NCBI GenBank assembly: GCA_019054805.1
Contig: JAHQIY010000006.1
Span: forward strand, 1,426,001-1,490,000
Length of the DNA stretch: 64,000 bases
Direction: 5' to 3'
From: Brachionus manjavacas
Taxonomy: Eukaryota; Rotifera; Eurotatoria; Ploima; Brachionidae
Shown here piece after piece: positions 1 through 11,699 of the stretch; positions within the stretch are counted from its first letter, which is position 1; every line of letters starts with the position of its first letter. The notes under the pieces are model-generated. The model had not been told where the DNA came from, did not search any database, and worked only from the letters and a program-made list of their open reading frames with translations. The translations under genes and the position numbers were made by a program.

Positions 1-140
1 AATAGTTAAATATTAATTTTTAAGATGATTATTAATAAGTGAAAAAAACTGAGATTTAATCTAATAAGATTTATTGTGCAAAGTTTATGCTCCGAACTTC
101 ACTGCAGCAAATTAATCTTTAAATGATTAGCATTTCTTAC

Positions 141-272
141 CTTAAAAATTTCATCTGTACTAGCCTCAAAATTTTTCCATTCTGAAGCATTAGTGTTCAA
201 ATAAACCCATTTTTTTAAATTAATAGTAAGAAAAGATTCAATTATGATTAATTGGCTTTTTGATTTATTATT
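141..272 (-). CDS. Possible internal exon of a gene continuing past the left edge
   Basis: On the minus strand an open frame ends in residues reading NASEWKNFEASTDEIFK, followed at once by a consensus splice donor (AAG then GTAAGA, boundary at 141/140). The upstream limit is unclear; I took an AG near 272 as a possible acceptor, so the start is approximate. The frame reads on past the donor for a few codons without homology. No family is recognised. It could equally be a chance open frame; the donor quality and mixed amino-acid composition are the only support. Confidence 0.28.
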
Positions 273-311
273 ATTTTTATTTATTATTTCAAAAAAAAAC
301 ACCTCTAGCAT

Positions 312-1218
312 GAAGAAAATGAATAATTGAATTAAAATGAAATCAACAGAAATGCTTTTTTTTTTACTAGTTCTTAAAGAGTGAAAAAAGTTTTATAATT
401 TTTTATTTTAGTTAGTTTAATCTATATTTTAAAAATAAATATTTATATTTATTTATTTATTTCAATGAACGCCTTAAAGGCGATGTTAATAAAAATTTAG
501 AAAATAAAATGTAATAAATAAGACAAAGTTTTAGTGTTTTCTAAAAAAATATTTAATTTAAATGTTAATTTTGTTTTTTTTTTCTCCTTTTTTAATTTCA
601 ATAATTATTATTCTATAATTATTAATTTCAATAATATATATATATATAATTATCGTCATTTTGTAGTTAAAATTTATTTTTCATAAGTAAATATTCCGGA
701 AATTATTTTTTAGCTAGGAATTTTTATTAAAAAAAATGAGCTGTTAATTTTATATTTTAAATTAATAATGAACTACTTTAAGAAGCATATTTTCTAAAAT
801 TTTTTTTCGTAATATGAGTACCATCATCATTCAAGGTTTTTTAATGGTTTGTTAATGAAGTCTTTAAAAGTTGAAATAACATATTAAAATCTAAATTTCT
901 TAAGTTTTTTCAAATTCGAAACACAAATTAAAGATTTGTAAAAAAAAATTTTTGTTGGATAAAAGTTCATATAATGTATTGTTGAAAATTTATTTTTTCA
1001 ATTATAGATTGTAAAATTTAAATTTAATTATGCATCCAGAGGCATTCTGAATCTAAAATTAAGTGCTTTCCAAGAATTCATCGCTCTTAACAATTATGGA
1101 CTAAAATAAATAAAGCGAACAATTTATTGATTTAAGCAATATTTCGATCTTGATCTTGATTATGACTTTTTAAAATTTTTCTAATTGTTTTTTAATTTGT
1201 ACTGTTTTTAAGTTATTT
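312..1218. other. AT-rich spacer with simple repeats
   Basis: No coding signal is seen. It contains an ATTTATTT run followed by a short GCCTTAAAGGC palindrome near 470-482, which resembles the 3' tails of LINE copies elsewhere in the window, and an (AT)n tract near 628-648. Confidence 0.6.
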
Positions 1219-1362
1219 CAGAGTTGCTTGAAAGTCTCAAAAAAGTTCAAGTCCGGACTTTTTTTTACAAAAAAATAAACAATTTTTTGGCTCGGACCTT
1301 TGAAAAAAAAAGTCCGGACTTGGACTTTTAATTTTCTGACTTGTAATTTTCAAACAACTCTG
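1219..1362. mobile_element. Short hAT-like MITE, CAGAGTTG family
   Basis: The element begins CAGAGTTGCTTGAAA and ends with the inverted counterpart TTTCAAACAACTCTG. Inner arms share a further inverted block around AGTCCGGACT. The flanks AGTTATTT (1211-1218) and AATTATTT (1363-1370) match at seven of eight bases, fitting an 8-bp target-site duplication of the hAT type. It is noncoding. A clear sister copy lies at 46736-46987. Confidence 0.7.
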
Positions 1363-1524
1363 AATTATTTACACTTTGTCAGCTAAAGACCGAAGAATCT
1401 AAAGATAAAATTATCTTTTTCTTCAAAATCATTTTTTTTCACGAGAAAAACTAAGCAAATTTGATGAAAACGAAAATTTTATCTTTTGATTCTTCGGTCT
1501 TTAGGTGACAAAGTGTAAATTATT
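1363..1524. repeat. Near-palindromic inverted repeat with about 60-base arms
   Basis: The left arm opens AATTATTTACACTTTGTCA and continues through AAAGACCGAAGAATC. The same series reappears in reverse complement at about 1465-1524, with a few mismatches. It sits exactly between two CAGAGTTG-type elements (1219-1362 and 1525-1840), so it may be a separate inserted foldback or the core of a larger composite. Confidence 0.6.
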
Positions 1525-1840
1525 CAGGGTTGTTTAAAAGTTACAAGTCTTATTAATTCCTTGAAACAAGTTCAATTAAAATTAGAAATTTTTAAATTAA
1601 TTTGAATGCATTATTTAAGTTTAGCTTCCTTTAAAAAATTCAAAATATGTGCAGAGCCCCAATTTATAAGCCGTAGTAATGATAGTTATTGAAGCGATCA
1701 CATGAATTTTTTTCGTTGCGACCACTTTTAAGCCAAAGTCTTTGAAATTACTTTTTTTCAACAGAAATAAACAAAAAAAATTCAGAAAAAAGTCTAATGA
1801 CTTGCCTTGACTTTGATTTTCTTACTTTTGAACAACTCTG
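1525..1840. mobile_element. Second CAGAGTTG-family MITE (diverged)
   Basis: It starts CAGGGTTGTTTAAAAG and ends CTTTTGAACAACTCTG, matching the termini of the element at 1219 and the copy at 46736. I do not find a clean target duplication here. There is no coding potential. The interior carries AAGTC-rich sequence typical of this family in the window. Confidence 0.5.
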
Positions 1841-2323
1841 ATAAATTCTAATGAAGTTATTAGACTTGAAATCAAAGTGGCTTTAATACTGTTGGACAAC
1901 CAAATATAAACAAAAAGTATGAAAATTATTTGCAGAAACTAGTTTAAGGTTATAATTTCTATAGATTTAAAATATCAAAAATTACAGCCTTACAGCCTTG
2001 AAGCACCTTTTTTCTTAATTTAAATTTTTTACAGAATGCCTGATAAAAAAATTTTATAAGTGATATAAAAATGATTTTTAAATAATCATCATAATTAGTT
2101 TTTTTACTATAAAATTCTAATTTTAATTCAATTTTCAAAATAGAACCGAGGATAAATAAAATATTAAGCTATTTCACTTGCCAGTGAGATAAAGTTTTGT
2201 TTTTTTTTATTGTGTAGCTGGTCAAGCCAAAGCTCCTTCAGCAAAGTTAAAAAGTTTTAAATTTTATTACAAAATATTAAAAAAAAAAAAATGTTTAAGA
2301 ATAAGATAGTATTTAAAATAAGT
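1841..2323. other. AT-rich spacer
   Basis: No gene, RNA or element boundary is recognised between the MITE and the LINE relic. Confidence 0.5.
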
Positions 2324-3443
2324 TCAAAAATTAGATAAAACAGGAGTTTGAATAAGTGTATATAGTTGACCAATTATAAGATAATAACTGCACAATGGAG
2401 TAGGATATGTTATATCTCTAGACTCAAAGCTGAGTTTAAACTCGTTCACAAGTCGACAGGTTAGGGGAACTTGCTTCCGCAGACTTCTTCTAATATAATT
2501 CTCGCCTAAATCAAACAAACGGTTATCGACCCTGTACAACTTCAAATCTTTAAGGGTACAGTTGAATAACCTTTCGGAGGGGGTGTCATATTTAAGTTTA
2601 AGGATACTACGTGATGCAGAGTTTTGGATAACTTGGAGATTCTTTAAATTACTTTCGCTATATACATTTAAAAAAAGGAAAGGAATAGTCAATAACTGAA
2701 CCTATAAGGGATTTGTAAATTGAGCTTAGAGTGGTTTTACTCATTTTTTACTAAAGAGAATTTTAATGATGTTTAGCAGGGACTGACATTTCTGTTTAAT
2801 TTCGCTAAACCATATAACCTGATTAATGAAGTTTAATCTTTCGTCAAATGTTACGCCTAACATTTGACGAAAGATTAGTCCTTAGACCAATTATTTTAAG
2901 TTTAACCTCAGGTGTGATAACAGATTCTTTTACAACAACATGAATGATGCTTGAATCGATGTGACTCATTTCTTTTTTCTTGAATTTTACGCGAATAATT
3001 TCTGTAATTTCATTTCTTTTAAGTCCTGCTTTAATGAAGTGTTGGCCAATGGCGTATTCGCTGACATTGTGCGGTAAATGGAGAACTTTGAAAATACATT
3101 TGTCGATTAAGAAATACGGATCTAATGTTTTGACTATAATTGATTTGATTTCTATTTCTAAGTTTAGTAATTTTCTGGCGTCGAACGCATCCTTAAAGCT
3201 GACGAGCCAGGTTGAGTTCGAACGATATGGACAAATAGAGCTGATCGTATCGAGATGGTTACCGTTTAAGAGTTCCTTAGCACCATTGAAAATATCGAGA
3301 CGGGTGGGTACGATATCTTTTGGTAGTTTAGTTTTGATTGTGTTGAGAAATTCACGTTTTTTTTTGTTTCTAGGTTCTGGTTGAGGCTCAGAAAGGTTGT
3401 GACTTTGTTAAGAGACCTGCCCAGGTCCACTGGAATGGTTCAT
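2324..3443 (-). pseudogene. LINE relic: ORF1-like N part joined to the RT C-terminal part
   Basis: On the minus strand an ORF1-like frame starts at ATG 3443, meets a TAA at codon 12, then runs open for about 185 codons to 2844. It contains a basic run and a segment resembling the RNA-binding core of LINE ORF1 proteins (LHLPHNVSEYAIGQHF). From about 2857 down to 2324 the sequence is instead the C-terminal end of a LINE reverse transcriptase: GVTFDERLNF, then LQVIQNSASRSILKLKYD, then FESRDITYPTPLC, with stops and a frameshift between blocks. The endonuclease and the catalytic RT core are missing, so this is an internally deleted copy. The junction sits inside a perfect palindrome (2834-2877). 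The same C-terminal family recurs at 26962 and 48640. Confidence 0.75.
2834..2877. repeat. Perfect 20-bp inverted repeat with 4-base loop
   Basis: TAATCTTTCGTCAAATGTTA, four bases CGCC, then its exact reverse complement. One arm encodes the LINE residues TFDERL on the minus strand; the other arm is the inverted copy. It marks the junction of the ORF1-like and RT parts of the relic. Confidence 0.9.
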
Positions 3444-4622
3444 TATTTGAGACTTTTTTCAAGTTAATGAATCACGTGATAAATTATTTTTATGTAAATT
3501 GCAAATTATTATTGATATATTATGCTTCTCCTTTAGTAACTGGCTCGTTTATTTATTTGAAGTAAGAGTTTAAACAAATAAATAAAGTTCTCACAATTAA
3601 ACTTAAATAATTTACGACATCTTTTAAATAATAAAAAATTTACTTTGTTTTCAAGATATTATATATAAAGTATTTATACCTAGGGTTTGACAAGTACAAA
3701 TAAGCATAAGTATTTAAAAAATTTCATTTAAAGCAGCCTACTTTCGAAGGATTTTTCTACTAGAAATAGTGCTGAATTGAAAAAAAAAACAAATAAGCTA
3801 TGATGAATTTTGAATATATTTTTAAATAAACTATAAAATAAGACATTAAAAGAATTAGAACTCGAGTTTTTCTATTACCTTCATCAAGATCATATCCAAA
3901 ATGAATTAAATTTTGAAACCTTGCATAAAAACGTAAACTGTAATATAAAAAACATTAAAAAATTTTCTTCTTAAATTTCCTTCAGATTAAAAATTGGTTA
4001 AATTAGAAAAATTAAAATAAACCCTCAATGAATTAATTTGAATATTTTAAAAGAAGATTTTATTTTAGCTTTAAAACAGATCCACATGTTGAATTTGGAA
4101 CAACTTGCATTCTTTTTAGGTTGGTTTCTAAAAGAAAATTTAGACAGGGGTGAGAATAATCAAAAAAAAATCCGATTAAAGATTTGTTAATATTTTGGCA
4201 TCTTTTTCGCATTTCGTTAATTCAGCTCAATCTAGAAATGCAAGGTTCTTTTGTTTCCTCTACCATTAGAGAAAACATGAATCCTCAGCCAACGATAACC
4301 CCAAGTAAGTTATCGCAAGTCTGACAATTTAGACAAAGACTCAAGATAGAACCAAGATTAATTTTTCAAAAAGATTTATCGACTAAGCCTTTTTTAAATT
4401 AAAAATGTTCAAGAAATCAATTTAAAAGACATTAAAAAATTTAAAAACTCAACTAAATTTTTGTGACTAATTTGCATGCTTTGTAATTGCTTTTAAATTA
4501 GTTTTAAATTCTGTAGACATGTTTTGCACTTTTAATATAATTAAAAATTAAAATTAAATAGCTCTTTTTATATTTTCATTTATTTATTAAATGTTAATTA
4601 AAATTTTTTTACATTAAATGGA
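3444..4622. other. AT-rich spacer
   Basis: No supported gene. The 4575-4600 stretch holds AATAAA-type signals on the minus strand that may serve the gene ending at 4623. Confidence 0.5.
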
Positions 4623-5006
4623 TTATTCGTCATTGACTATTTCATTTAGATTCTCTAGCTCGAAAGTGCGTCTAAGGTTTTTAGAATTTTCAGATGATTG
4701 ACTGTCTTGAATTTCCGTGGTCAAATTTTCAACTTCGTTAGACCGATGTAGCTTAAAGTTAGTCTGATCGGAGCAGGTTTTATCATTGTGCAGGTTGGAT
4801 AGATCATTGCCGTAGCTAAGATTGTGACTGTTGACCAGCAGAGAACGCGCATTAACGGGGTTCACTGAGGGCAAAGTGTGTTTGTTTACGAGAGAATTTG
4901 ACCGGAGCAAATGGGGGTCAGTCACCGGCTCTTTTTCATGCATTTCACTCGAGTAGGTGTGTTGCTTTTTGAGCACTTTTAACTCTGAATCACCTGATGA
5001 TGACAT
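4623..5006 (-). CDS. Hypothetical polar protein, 127 aa
   Basis: A single open frame starts with MSSSGDSELKVLKKQ and is rich in Ser, Asn, Glu and Leu. It has no transmembrane segment, no signal peptide and no cysteine pattern. Base composition is clearly less AT-rich than both flanks, and codons are mixed rather than A/T homopolymers, which argues for coding. AATAAA-type polyadenylation signals follow about 30-40 bases after the stop on the minus strand. No domain or family is recognised; most of it is probably disordered. It could be a complete small gene, a last exon, or the N-terminal part of a mobile-element ORF1. Confidence 0.45.
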   Translation of the reverse strand: MSSSGDSELKVLKKQHTYSSEMHEKEPVTDPHLLRSNSLVNKHTLPSVNPVNARSLLVNSHNLSYGNDLSNLHNDKTCSDQTNFKLHRSNEVENLTTEIQDSQSSENSKNLRRTFELENLNEIVNDE

Positions 5007-6610
5007 ATTTGGAAATCTAAAATTTTAAAAATCAAAAAAATCATAAATTATAAATGCAAAATAGTTTTAATTATTTTTCAAGTTTATACAACAACAAAAA
5101 GAAAAAAGTTCGAAATTATTTTTTAGAAATAAACTTTTTTCTATCTTCTAGTTTATTGTTCGTAATTAATTCTAATCTGAAGATTAGATAAAATATAAAA
5201 TAAAATATCAATCAAATAATGATCGGCGCTTAATAGGCAGAGAATTTAACATTAATCGCATTTTTCAAATAGCTGAAAACCAAAAAATTTCTCTTTATTT
5301 TTCACGGATTTTCTTGGAATTTTTTTGATGAAAAAAAAAATTACTATTAGCCAAGTATTAATCCAAATTTTAATTTTGAAAAATTACGTAATTTATCTAA
5401 ACAAAAATATTTGATTTTATATCAAAATTTATTATGTTTTATAAGAGAGGTTAACGTAGTCCTGCTATTTGCACCATTTGAACCAGCTTGTCTAATTTAA
5501 TGATAAATACCTAGATAAAAGCCTAGAATTTGTGACGAGAAAAAATTCAAGCACTTTTTAAAATTATTTATTATGAAAAGCAACATAGCCCAAAGTTCGC
5601 TAGGACTTTCTTTTTGTGAACATTGCTTAAAATTAAATTAATTATTATAATTGTTTAACTTTTAATAAAATTTGATGAAGTATTTTAACCAACATGAAAA
5701 ATTTTAATTTACGAACATAATTGAGAGAAAATAGAATCTTTGGAAGAAAAAAATTTTAGATTTTTTCTACTAATGCTTTCGGTGCATAATTGTCTAAAAT
5801 TAACTTCCGCGAGACAAAGAAACAATTTTGCTAATAGGTAAGCTTTATTAAATAAAAAAAATTCAGCCAAATTAGTTTAATAATGTTGAATATTTAAAAA
5901 TATATTTTCATCATTGAGAAATTGACAAAGAATGAAGCCTAGAAATTGATTTTCTATTCTAAATACAAAAAGTTTTAGAAAATTCGTCTTTAATTGAATA
6001 AAAGTTTAATTTTTTTTTGGATTATTATTCAAACAATATGTCATAATCACAATCTATAAATCAAAAGCTAAATTTTCTTATTGTTCTTAATTAAATAATT
6101 CAACTAATTTTTTAAATGTTTGCTTCATTAGATCATAAATAAATTAAATAATTAAAAACACATTGTTTAAAACTATTTCAACAACAAAATTTTAGTTCTT
6201 TTTAAAGAGAGGACCAGAGATTTAAATTTAAATGTTAAGATTTTTTTAAGTTCATACATACAATTGAATTTCTTAATTTAAAATTATTAATTTTTTGTTG
6301 GATATTTTTTAATTTGATCGATTGTTTATTTTATTTTTCCTTAAAAAAAAATTTGAAAAAAATGCCAAGTTAGATTTTTCAAATAAAAATCATTTTTATA
6401 AAATCCGTCTTGGATCGGTATTATTTTCATTAGGATCACAAACAAATTTATAAAATATTAAATTGACTTGTACATATATTTTTTTTTATACCTGTTTATT
6501 TAAGTAGAACTGTTATAAACTCTTTATGTAGTTTCGATTTGAAATATTTTGAATAAATAGAAATTTAAAATTTAAAATAGATTATCTTTTAAGAGTTTTT
6601 CCGAGCAACA
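5007..6610. other. AT-rich spacer
   Basis: Long A/T-biased sequence with no open frame of convincing composition on either strand and no clear inverted repeats. Confidence 0.5.
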
Positions 6611-6820
6611 GGACCAGCTGGTAATTTAAGAAGACATGACAAAAGACTAGTGAGAGAACTGACCCAAGAAGGGACCCCACGTTTCAATTTCTTAACTAAT
6701 AGGGTGGTGGACATAAGGAATGTTTTGTCAAAAAGAGCTGTAAATGCTGTTTCACTCAAAAGTTTCAAGGCAATAATCGACAGAGAAGTTTTTGGTATGG
6801 ATAAAAGCAAAGACTGCTAA
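6611..6820 (+). pseudogene. LINE ORF2 C-terminal tail fragment
   Basis: About 70 codons in one frame end at TAA 6818-6820. The block PRFNFLTNRVVDIRNVL matches the tail of the complete LINE ORF2 in this window (PRFNFFTNRIVNDWNQL) at the same distance from the stop. Nothing upstream of 6611 continues the RT, so this is a 5'-truncated copy as expected from target-primed reverse transcription. It is in-frame but far too short to be active. Confidence 0.75.
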
Positions 6821-8542
6821 GGCTCTTAATGGGTTACTATAACGAAGTGTCTAATCAAGTAGTTTACCATCATAAAGAGTTTTTTATCAACAGGTTATCA
6901 TATTTAGGATAAATAGAAAAAAAATAGTTTTAAAGAAAAAGAATCAATATTTAGTAAAAAATAAAAATTCAGTTTGATTTATTTTCACAAACTTGGATTG
7001 AGATTTTCTGCCGTGAAGCGTACTTTATGTCCATTATTTTTTTATTTTAATGATTTATCAAGTTAAATTTAAAATTGAAAATGCTTCTTAACCAAACGAC
7101 GTTAAGTGAGTGCCAAGGGTAGTTGCCGAAGGATGATGAAATTAAGATTAAGTTTTTAAATGGACATATGATTTTCTTCTGCACAAAGTTATGCACAAAA
7201 GGGACGGTGAAGTTATGACCAAAATATAATATTTTGGTCAAGATTTTCTAAATACTTAATTATTGACACTAACTACTTTTTGACAAAAATAATTAAGCTA
7301 TGATATTTAGATTATTAAATAGTTTCCAAGGCTAAAGCAGAGAATTATGGAAGAAGACTAAATTTAATTGATATGAATTTTTTCAATTATCAAAATTTTT
7401 TTACTTCGATTCTTATAAAATAAACTTATAAAATACCCAAAATAAATAAACTTAAAACTTTGCATATAATTTATTTTAAAACATTTTAAGCAGAAATTAT
7501 ACAAATTGTGCCTAAATAAATTAGGTAATTTATACACGCAAAAATATTTTTTTTAAATTTAAGGTAAAAGCGATTTTCTTCTATTTTAGGTTACCTTTAT
7601 TTGAGAAAATAAGTAATAACGTAACGGTTGATATTAAATTTTTAATTTAATTAATATATCGCGTTTTTATTTTCCGAATTATTATTTTAAGAATCATGAG
7701 CCAAAAATATTTAATGCTGAATAGAAATATTGAAAAGTTTATAAATCTAAAATACAAACATGGTATATTTTTAGATATGGTATTTTAAAAAAATTACAAT
7801 ATCTAAAAAATATCATATTATTTAATTACAAATTCTTTGAAAATTACTTAATATAATTTATAATCGAAAATATAATAAATTATTTCATTTTATTTTTTCT
7901 AAATTTCTTCTATTATCAGTTTTATTTTTATTCTAATAAATCAGCATAAAGGGGATGAAAAGTAAAAAAAAAAGAATAAACAAAAGAAAAAATTGAATTA
8001 AAAAAGGATAAATAATTATAAAAATATAGTTAAATAAAGCTAAACATAACTATACTCTTAGTTTCATGTTGATATCAATTCTATAGAAAATAAAAACTAA
8101 ATCAAGTCAAGTCTTTGACTTAAATATGAATTATTATTTTACTGCTTATGATCGAACTAGTTGGTGCTATCTATCGATGGCCTTTTAAAAATAATCTAAA
8201 ATTGCATAAAACAATTCAAGTAAAAAAAAGCTGCAATGTTTTATTTAATTTTTGATTTTTTCAATTTGGAGGATCTTTAGCTTAGCACAGATAAATAATT
8301 CAATAAAAAAATTAATTTTAAAAAGTGTGTGCCTTTTTACGAGAAATGAATGATTAAATAAAAATAAAAATCGAAAGAAAGTACAAAAAAAAATATCAGG
8401 GCTGATCAATTTTTTTTAATATTTTTGAATTATAAAAATATGTTATTCAAATAAAAATCTAACAATAAATAAATTTTGATATTCATTTTTCATGATGGCA
8501 TAAATTTGATAATAAAAAAAAAGAAAAAATAAGGATAAATTT
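6821..8542. other. AT-rich spacer
   Basis: No supported gene. A 64-codon minus-strand frame near 7047-7241 lacks homology and was not accepted. Confidence 0.5.
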
Positions 8543-8690
8543 TTAATCTATAATATCTGATTCGAAATCTTCTTTATTTCTTGTTAGTGAGGTCCTTTTT
8601 TGAGTCATTCTTGTGCCAAAACGTTTTTTTATCTCGTCACCAAATAGATTAAAGGTTGAGTCAGATTTAATAAATAAACTATTTTACTCT
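8543..8690 (-). CDS. Possible terminal exon, about 45 codons, unknown
   Basis: On the minus strand an open frame ends at TAA 8543-8545 and reads STFNLFGDEIKKRFGTRM and then further charged residues. The composition is balanced and unlike the flanking A/T homopolymers. A TAAAATAG just upstream could be a splice acceptor. No family is recognised; a transposase C-terminus is a possible alternative. Confidence 0.28.
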
Positions 8691-10094
8691 TAATTTTTTT
8701 TCTCTAAATATTCAATTTACAATCTATCTTTAAAATATTATTATGCTAATATCAGGTTTCTTTAGAGCCGAGCTCACAACTTATTAAATTATGAAATTTT
8801 TTTCATCTACTAAATTAATTTTCAGGAGTGTTCCGCTATTTTTAATTCTTTTTATTTAGAAATAAATCAGGATTAGGACTCCAAGGTTTTTTCGAGCGAC
8901 TATAGTCCTCTATTTAGTCACCTTGTCATTAAACTTGTGATTAAATTAAAATATTTAAAAAATTTCAAGATTTAAATTAAAGAAAACCGTTTTGGATAGT
9001 TTTAAAAAATTTCTTTGTTAAAAAAAAACTGCAAGCTTTAATATGACTACCTTAAATACAAACAAAAAAATTGAATTTTTATTTAATTAAAGATTATTAA
9101 ATATTTACTGCTATATAAAGCTATATATTATGGTTTCTTGTCTGTTTAGCAATCTATCAAAATCAACTTCTTGTTTTTCAATATTGCTGAATAGATCTTT
9201 GTCGCTTAAATTAGCTATTTAAAAAAATTTAGATCAGCGTAATTGAAAAATTTGATCAAAACTGAGACTATCTACACGATTACTCAACAAAAAATTGAGC
9301 TTAGATAAGACATAATTAAAGATATTAATTTAAAATAATTGACGATAAGAATGTTTTATAGTTGAATTTTTTTTTACATTTATGAAAATTAAAGAGCTTT
9401 TAACTTAAAGATTAAAGGCTCTTTAATTAAATAGTTTAAAACACAAACGAAATTAGGAGTGAGCAATTATTAAAAAAAAATTACATTGTTAAAATATTTA
9501 ATTGAAGTAAAAATGTTGATAAATTATCTACTCAATTAATTTTCATAAGAAATTTTATTGACAACCTAATTTAAAAATTTATTGTTTGTTAATTTTGAAG
9601 CAATAATTAAAGAAAAAATCAGAATTTGATGGTTTGTTTATATTTTTGCTTTTTTTAATTTACATGTCTTAATTAGAATTTTTATATCATCATTAAAAAT
9701 GGATGTAAAACAACCTAAAAAGACTAATCAGTAATTCGTGAGTAAAAAAATCATTAAAAAATCAACAGAATTAAGCAAATTTTTATAAAGATTATATAAT
9801 TAATTTCGGGTCATGTCCAAAATGGGATCATTTTAATGATGCTGGTTTAGTGAACAAGACTAATCACCAAGTCGATGACCACGCAATATGTGATCACATC
9901 GTCATGCTTCTTTGGCTGTCAATAAATTCCTTCAGGCGAAGTAAAAAAAAAAGTTAATAAAAATTCAGATGAAAAAATAAAAAAAAAGTATTGCAATTTT
10001 AGGAAAATGAAGAGTTAAATAGTTAAACTTTTTTGACCTCAGGCTATGAAATTCGTTTAAATCTTAAGTTTTCTGGACACATTTTGATAAAGGT
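8691..10094. other. AT-rich spacer
   Basis: Nothing coding recognised. A less AT-rich patch around 9805-9935 has no open frame; it may be an old repeat end. Confidence 0.45.
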
Positions 10095-10400
10095 CCAGTT
10101 TTTTAAGACCTTCATCCTCCCGTATTTTGACTATTGCTCCACGCTTTTTTGCTAGTTTTCAAAAGGAGCAAAATATTAGCTAAGAGTTATTATATTTCTA
10201 TCATAAAACTTTCAAATGTTGAGCTTGAAGCAAATAGCTTTAATGAAATAAATAACGCTTCAAAAAAGTATGGCCTTTGTTCATTTCAACATCGGATTTT
10301 TGAAAGGATGCTAGCTTTCTCTCATAAATGTCTTTTATATTTCAATTCCCCCCTATATCTAAGAGATAAATTTAAAATATATTTTAAGGAACAGCAATAA
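10095..10400 (+). pseudogene. LINE reverse transcriptase C-terminal fragment
   Basis: The plus strand reads QFFKTFILPYFDYCSTLF and, after a one-base frame change near 10160, a tail containing LCSFQHRIFERMLAFSHK and then a stop at 10398-10400. The pattern (FKTF.LP.FDYCS then a tail with FQHR.F.R) is the post-catalytic connection of a LINE reverse transcriptase. No catalytic RT motifs precede it. It is a 5'-truncated, frameshifted copy and differs in sequence from the family of the complete LINE at 34737. Confidence 0.65.
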
Positions 10401-10544
10401 CCTAATTGTACCTAATTGAAATGTTAACCAGTCTCATGAGGCATGGGCACTAGTCTGTTGATAAACTTTGAAATAGTTGTTTTAGACTTACTTATATTTC
10501 TTAAAAGTAAAGTAAAACCTATTTGAAAATGTTAGTCAAAAGTT

Positions 10545-10882
10545 TGTTAGTCTAAGGAATTTCAGAGGAGATAAAGAGAAGACAAAGAACTAAATTGTGT
10601 TGAATAAACGTTATTGTAAATTTAAAGTAAATAGGAAAAATACCAAGTTAAACGCTCTTGTCCTTTTTAGAATTACAACTCTTATTTATCTCTAGAAATT
10701 GTAACTTAAAAAGGCTATTAACAATAAAGAAGTTAAATCAAAATAAATTGTGAATTAAATTTGTCATAAAGATTTATGACTTAGATTTTTGATTCATAAA
10801 ACATAAAGATACAATTTAAATAAATTGAAAATATTATTAAGGTTGATTTAAATTGTTGTAGATGTTATTTCATACCGTAACA
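10545..10882. mobile_element. Solo LTR, copy 1 (TGTTAGTCTA family)
   Basis: A 338-bp unit begins TGTTAGTC and ends GTAACA, so it has the TG...CA ends of an LTR with a 5-bp terminal inversion (TGTTA/TAACA). It is flanked by a direct AGTT duplication (10541-10544 and 10883-10886). A second copy of the same sequence lies at 39411-39774. No internal retrotransposon domain adjoins either copy, so both look like solo LTRs left by LTR-LTR recombination. Confidence 0.8.
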
Positions 10883-10886
10883 AGTT

Positions 10887-11363
10887 TAATATCTGGCTAA
10901 AAAAAATTTTTTGAATTTGATGGGAAGATAGTAACATTTTGTTTTATGCACTCAAAAATACAAGACGCTGATGAATTAAATCTTATCGTCTAAATAAATG
11001 CTCGTTTTGAAAAAAGATGAGAAAAAGTTTTAAAATCTTAAGAACCTTTAAGGCCCTTGACATGTGGCATGCAGAACGAAGATGGAACATTTGTCTAATT
11101 AAATTGTTCTGATTAATATTTAATGTATTAATCATTGATTTATTAAGTGCTACTATTCCCAGACCATACTTAAATTGTGATAAACAATAAGTTATAGTGG
11201 CTTTAAGAGAAGGAGAAAGTTTACTAATTTACCAAATTAAGAAGGAGGACGAGAAAAAGAATTTTTTGAATCTTTTTAAAGTTCTCTAATGATACTCTAC
11301 AAAAGTCGAGATTTTATAATATTTCTTTATTTCGTAGTTAATTGTCAGATACTGATTTGACTG
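10887..11363. other. AT-rich spacer
   Basis: No supported gene or element boundary. Confidence 0.45.
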
Positions 11364-11495
11364 ATGAAGAATTTTTCATGGAACAATCATAAAAGAAAAA
11401 GTGATAACTCTAATTTGCCTGATAACGAAACACTTCCAATTACTGAATCAACTTCTTTTAGAGAAAAAGACTCGAAAGAGAACGATATAGACTAA
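11364..11495 (+). CDS. Short open frame of unknown origin, 43 codons
   Basis: The frame opens MKNFSWNNHKRKSDN, is acidic/basic and low in hydrophobics, and stops at 11493-11495; the same frame is open again for about 26 codons beyond. Composition is better than the surroundings. It could be the N-terminal part of a decayed transposase or nothing. No family assigned. Confidence 0.2.
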   Translation: MKNFSWNNHKRKSDNSNLPDNETLPITESTSFREKDSKENDID

Positions 11496-11699
11496 ATTGT
11501 ACATTACGATGAAGAAATAATATGTTTTAATATTTTTAATACTCTTTCAAGTTTAATAATTGAATCAAAATTAGAATAAAAATTAATTTGACGTCAAAGC
11601 GCTTAGTAAAATTCATATTTGATGTAAAATTTTAAAATTCTTCAAAAAATTTCTTTAGACTTGGACTTAAAAAAATTTTTGAACGTTATTTCATTTGGT

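Noticed and set aside
2980-3384. 134-codon plus-strand frame
   Set aside because: It is the antisense shadow of the LINE ORF1-like frame on the minus strand, which carries the recognisable motifs.
7047-7241. 64-codon minus-strand frame
   Set aside because: No family, no splice or polyadenylation context, A/T-driven residues.
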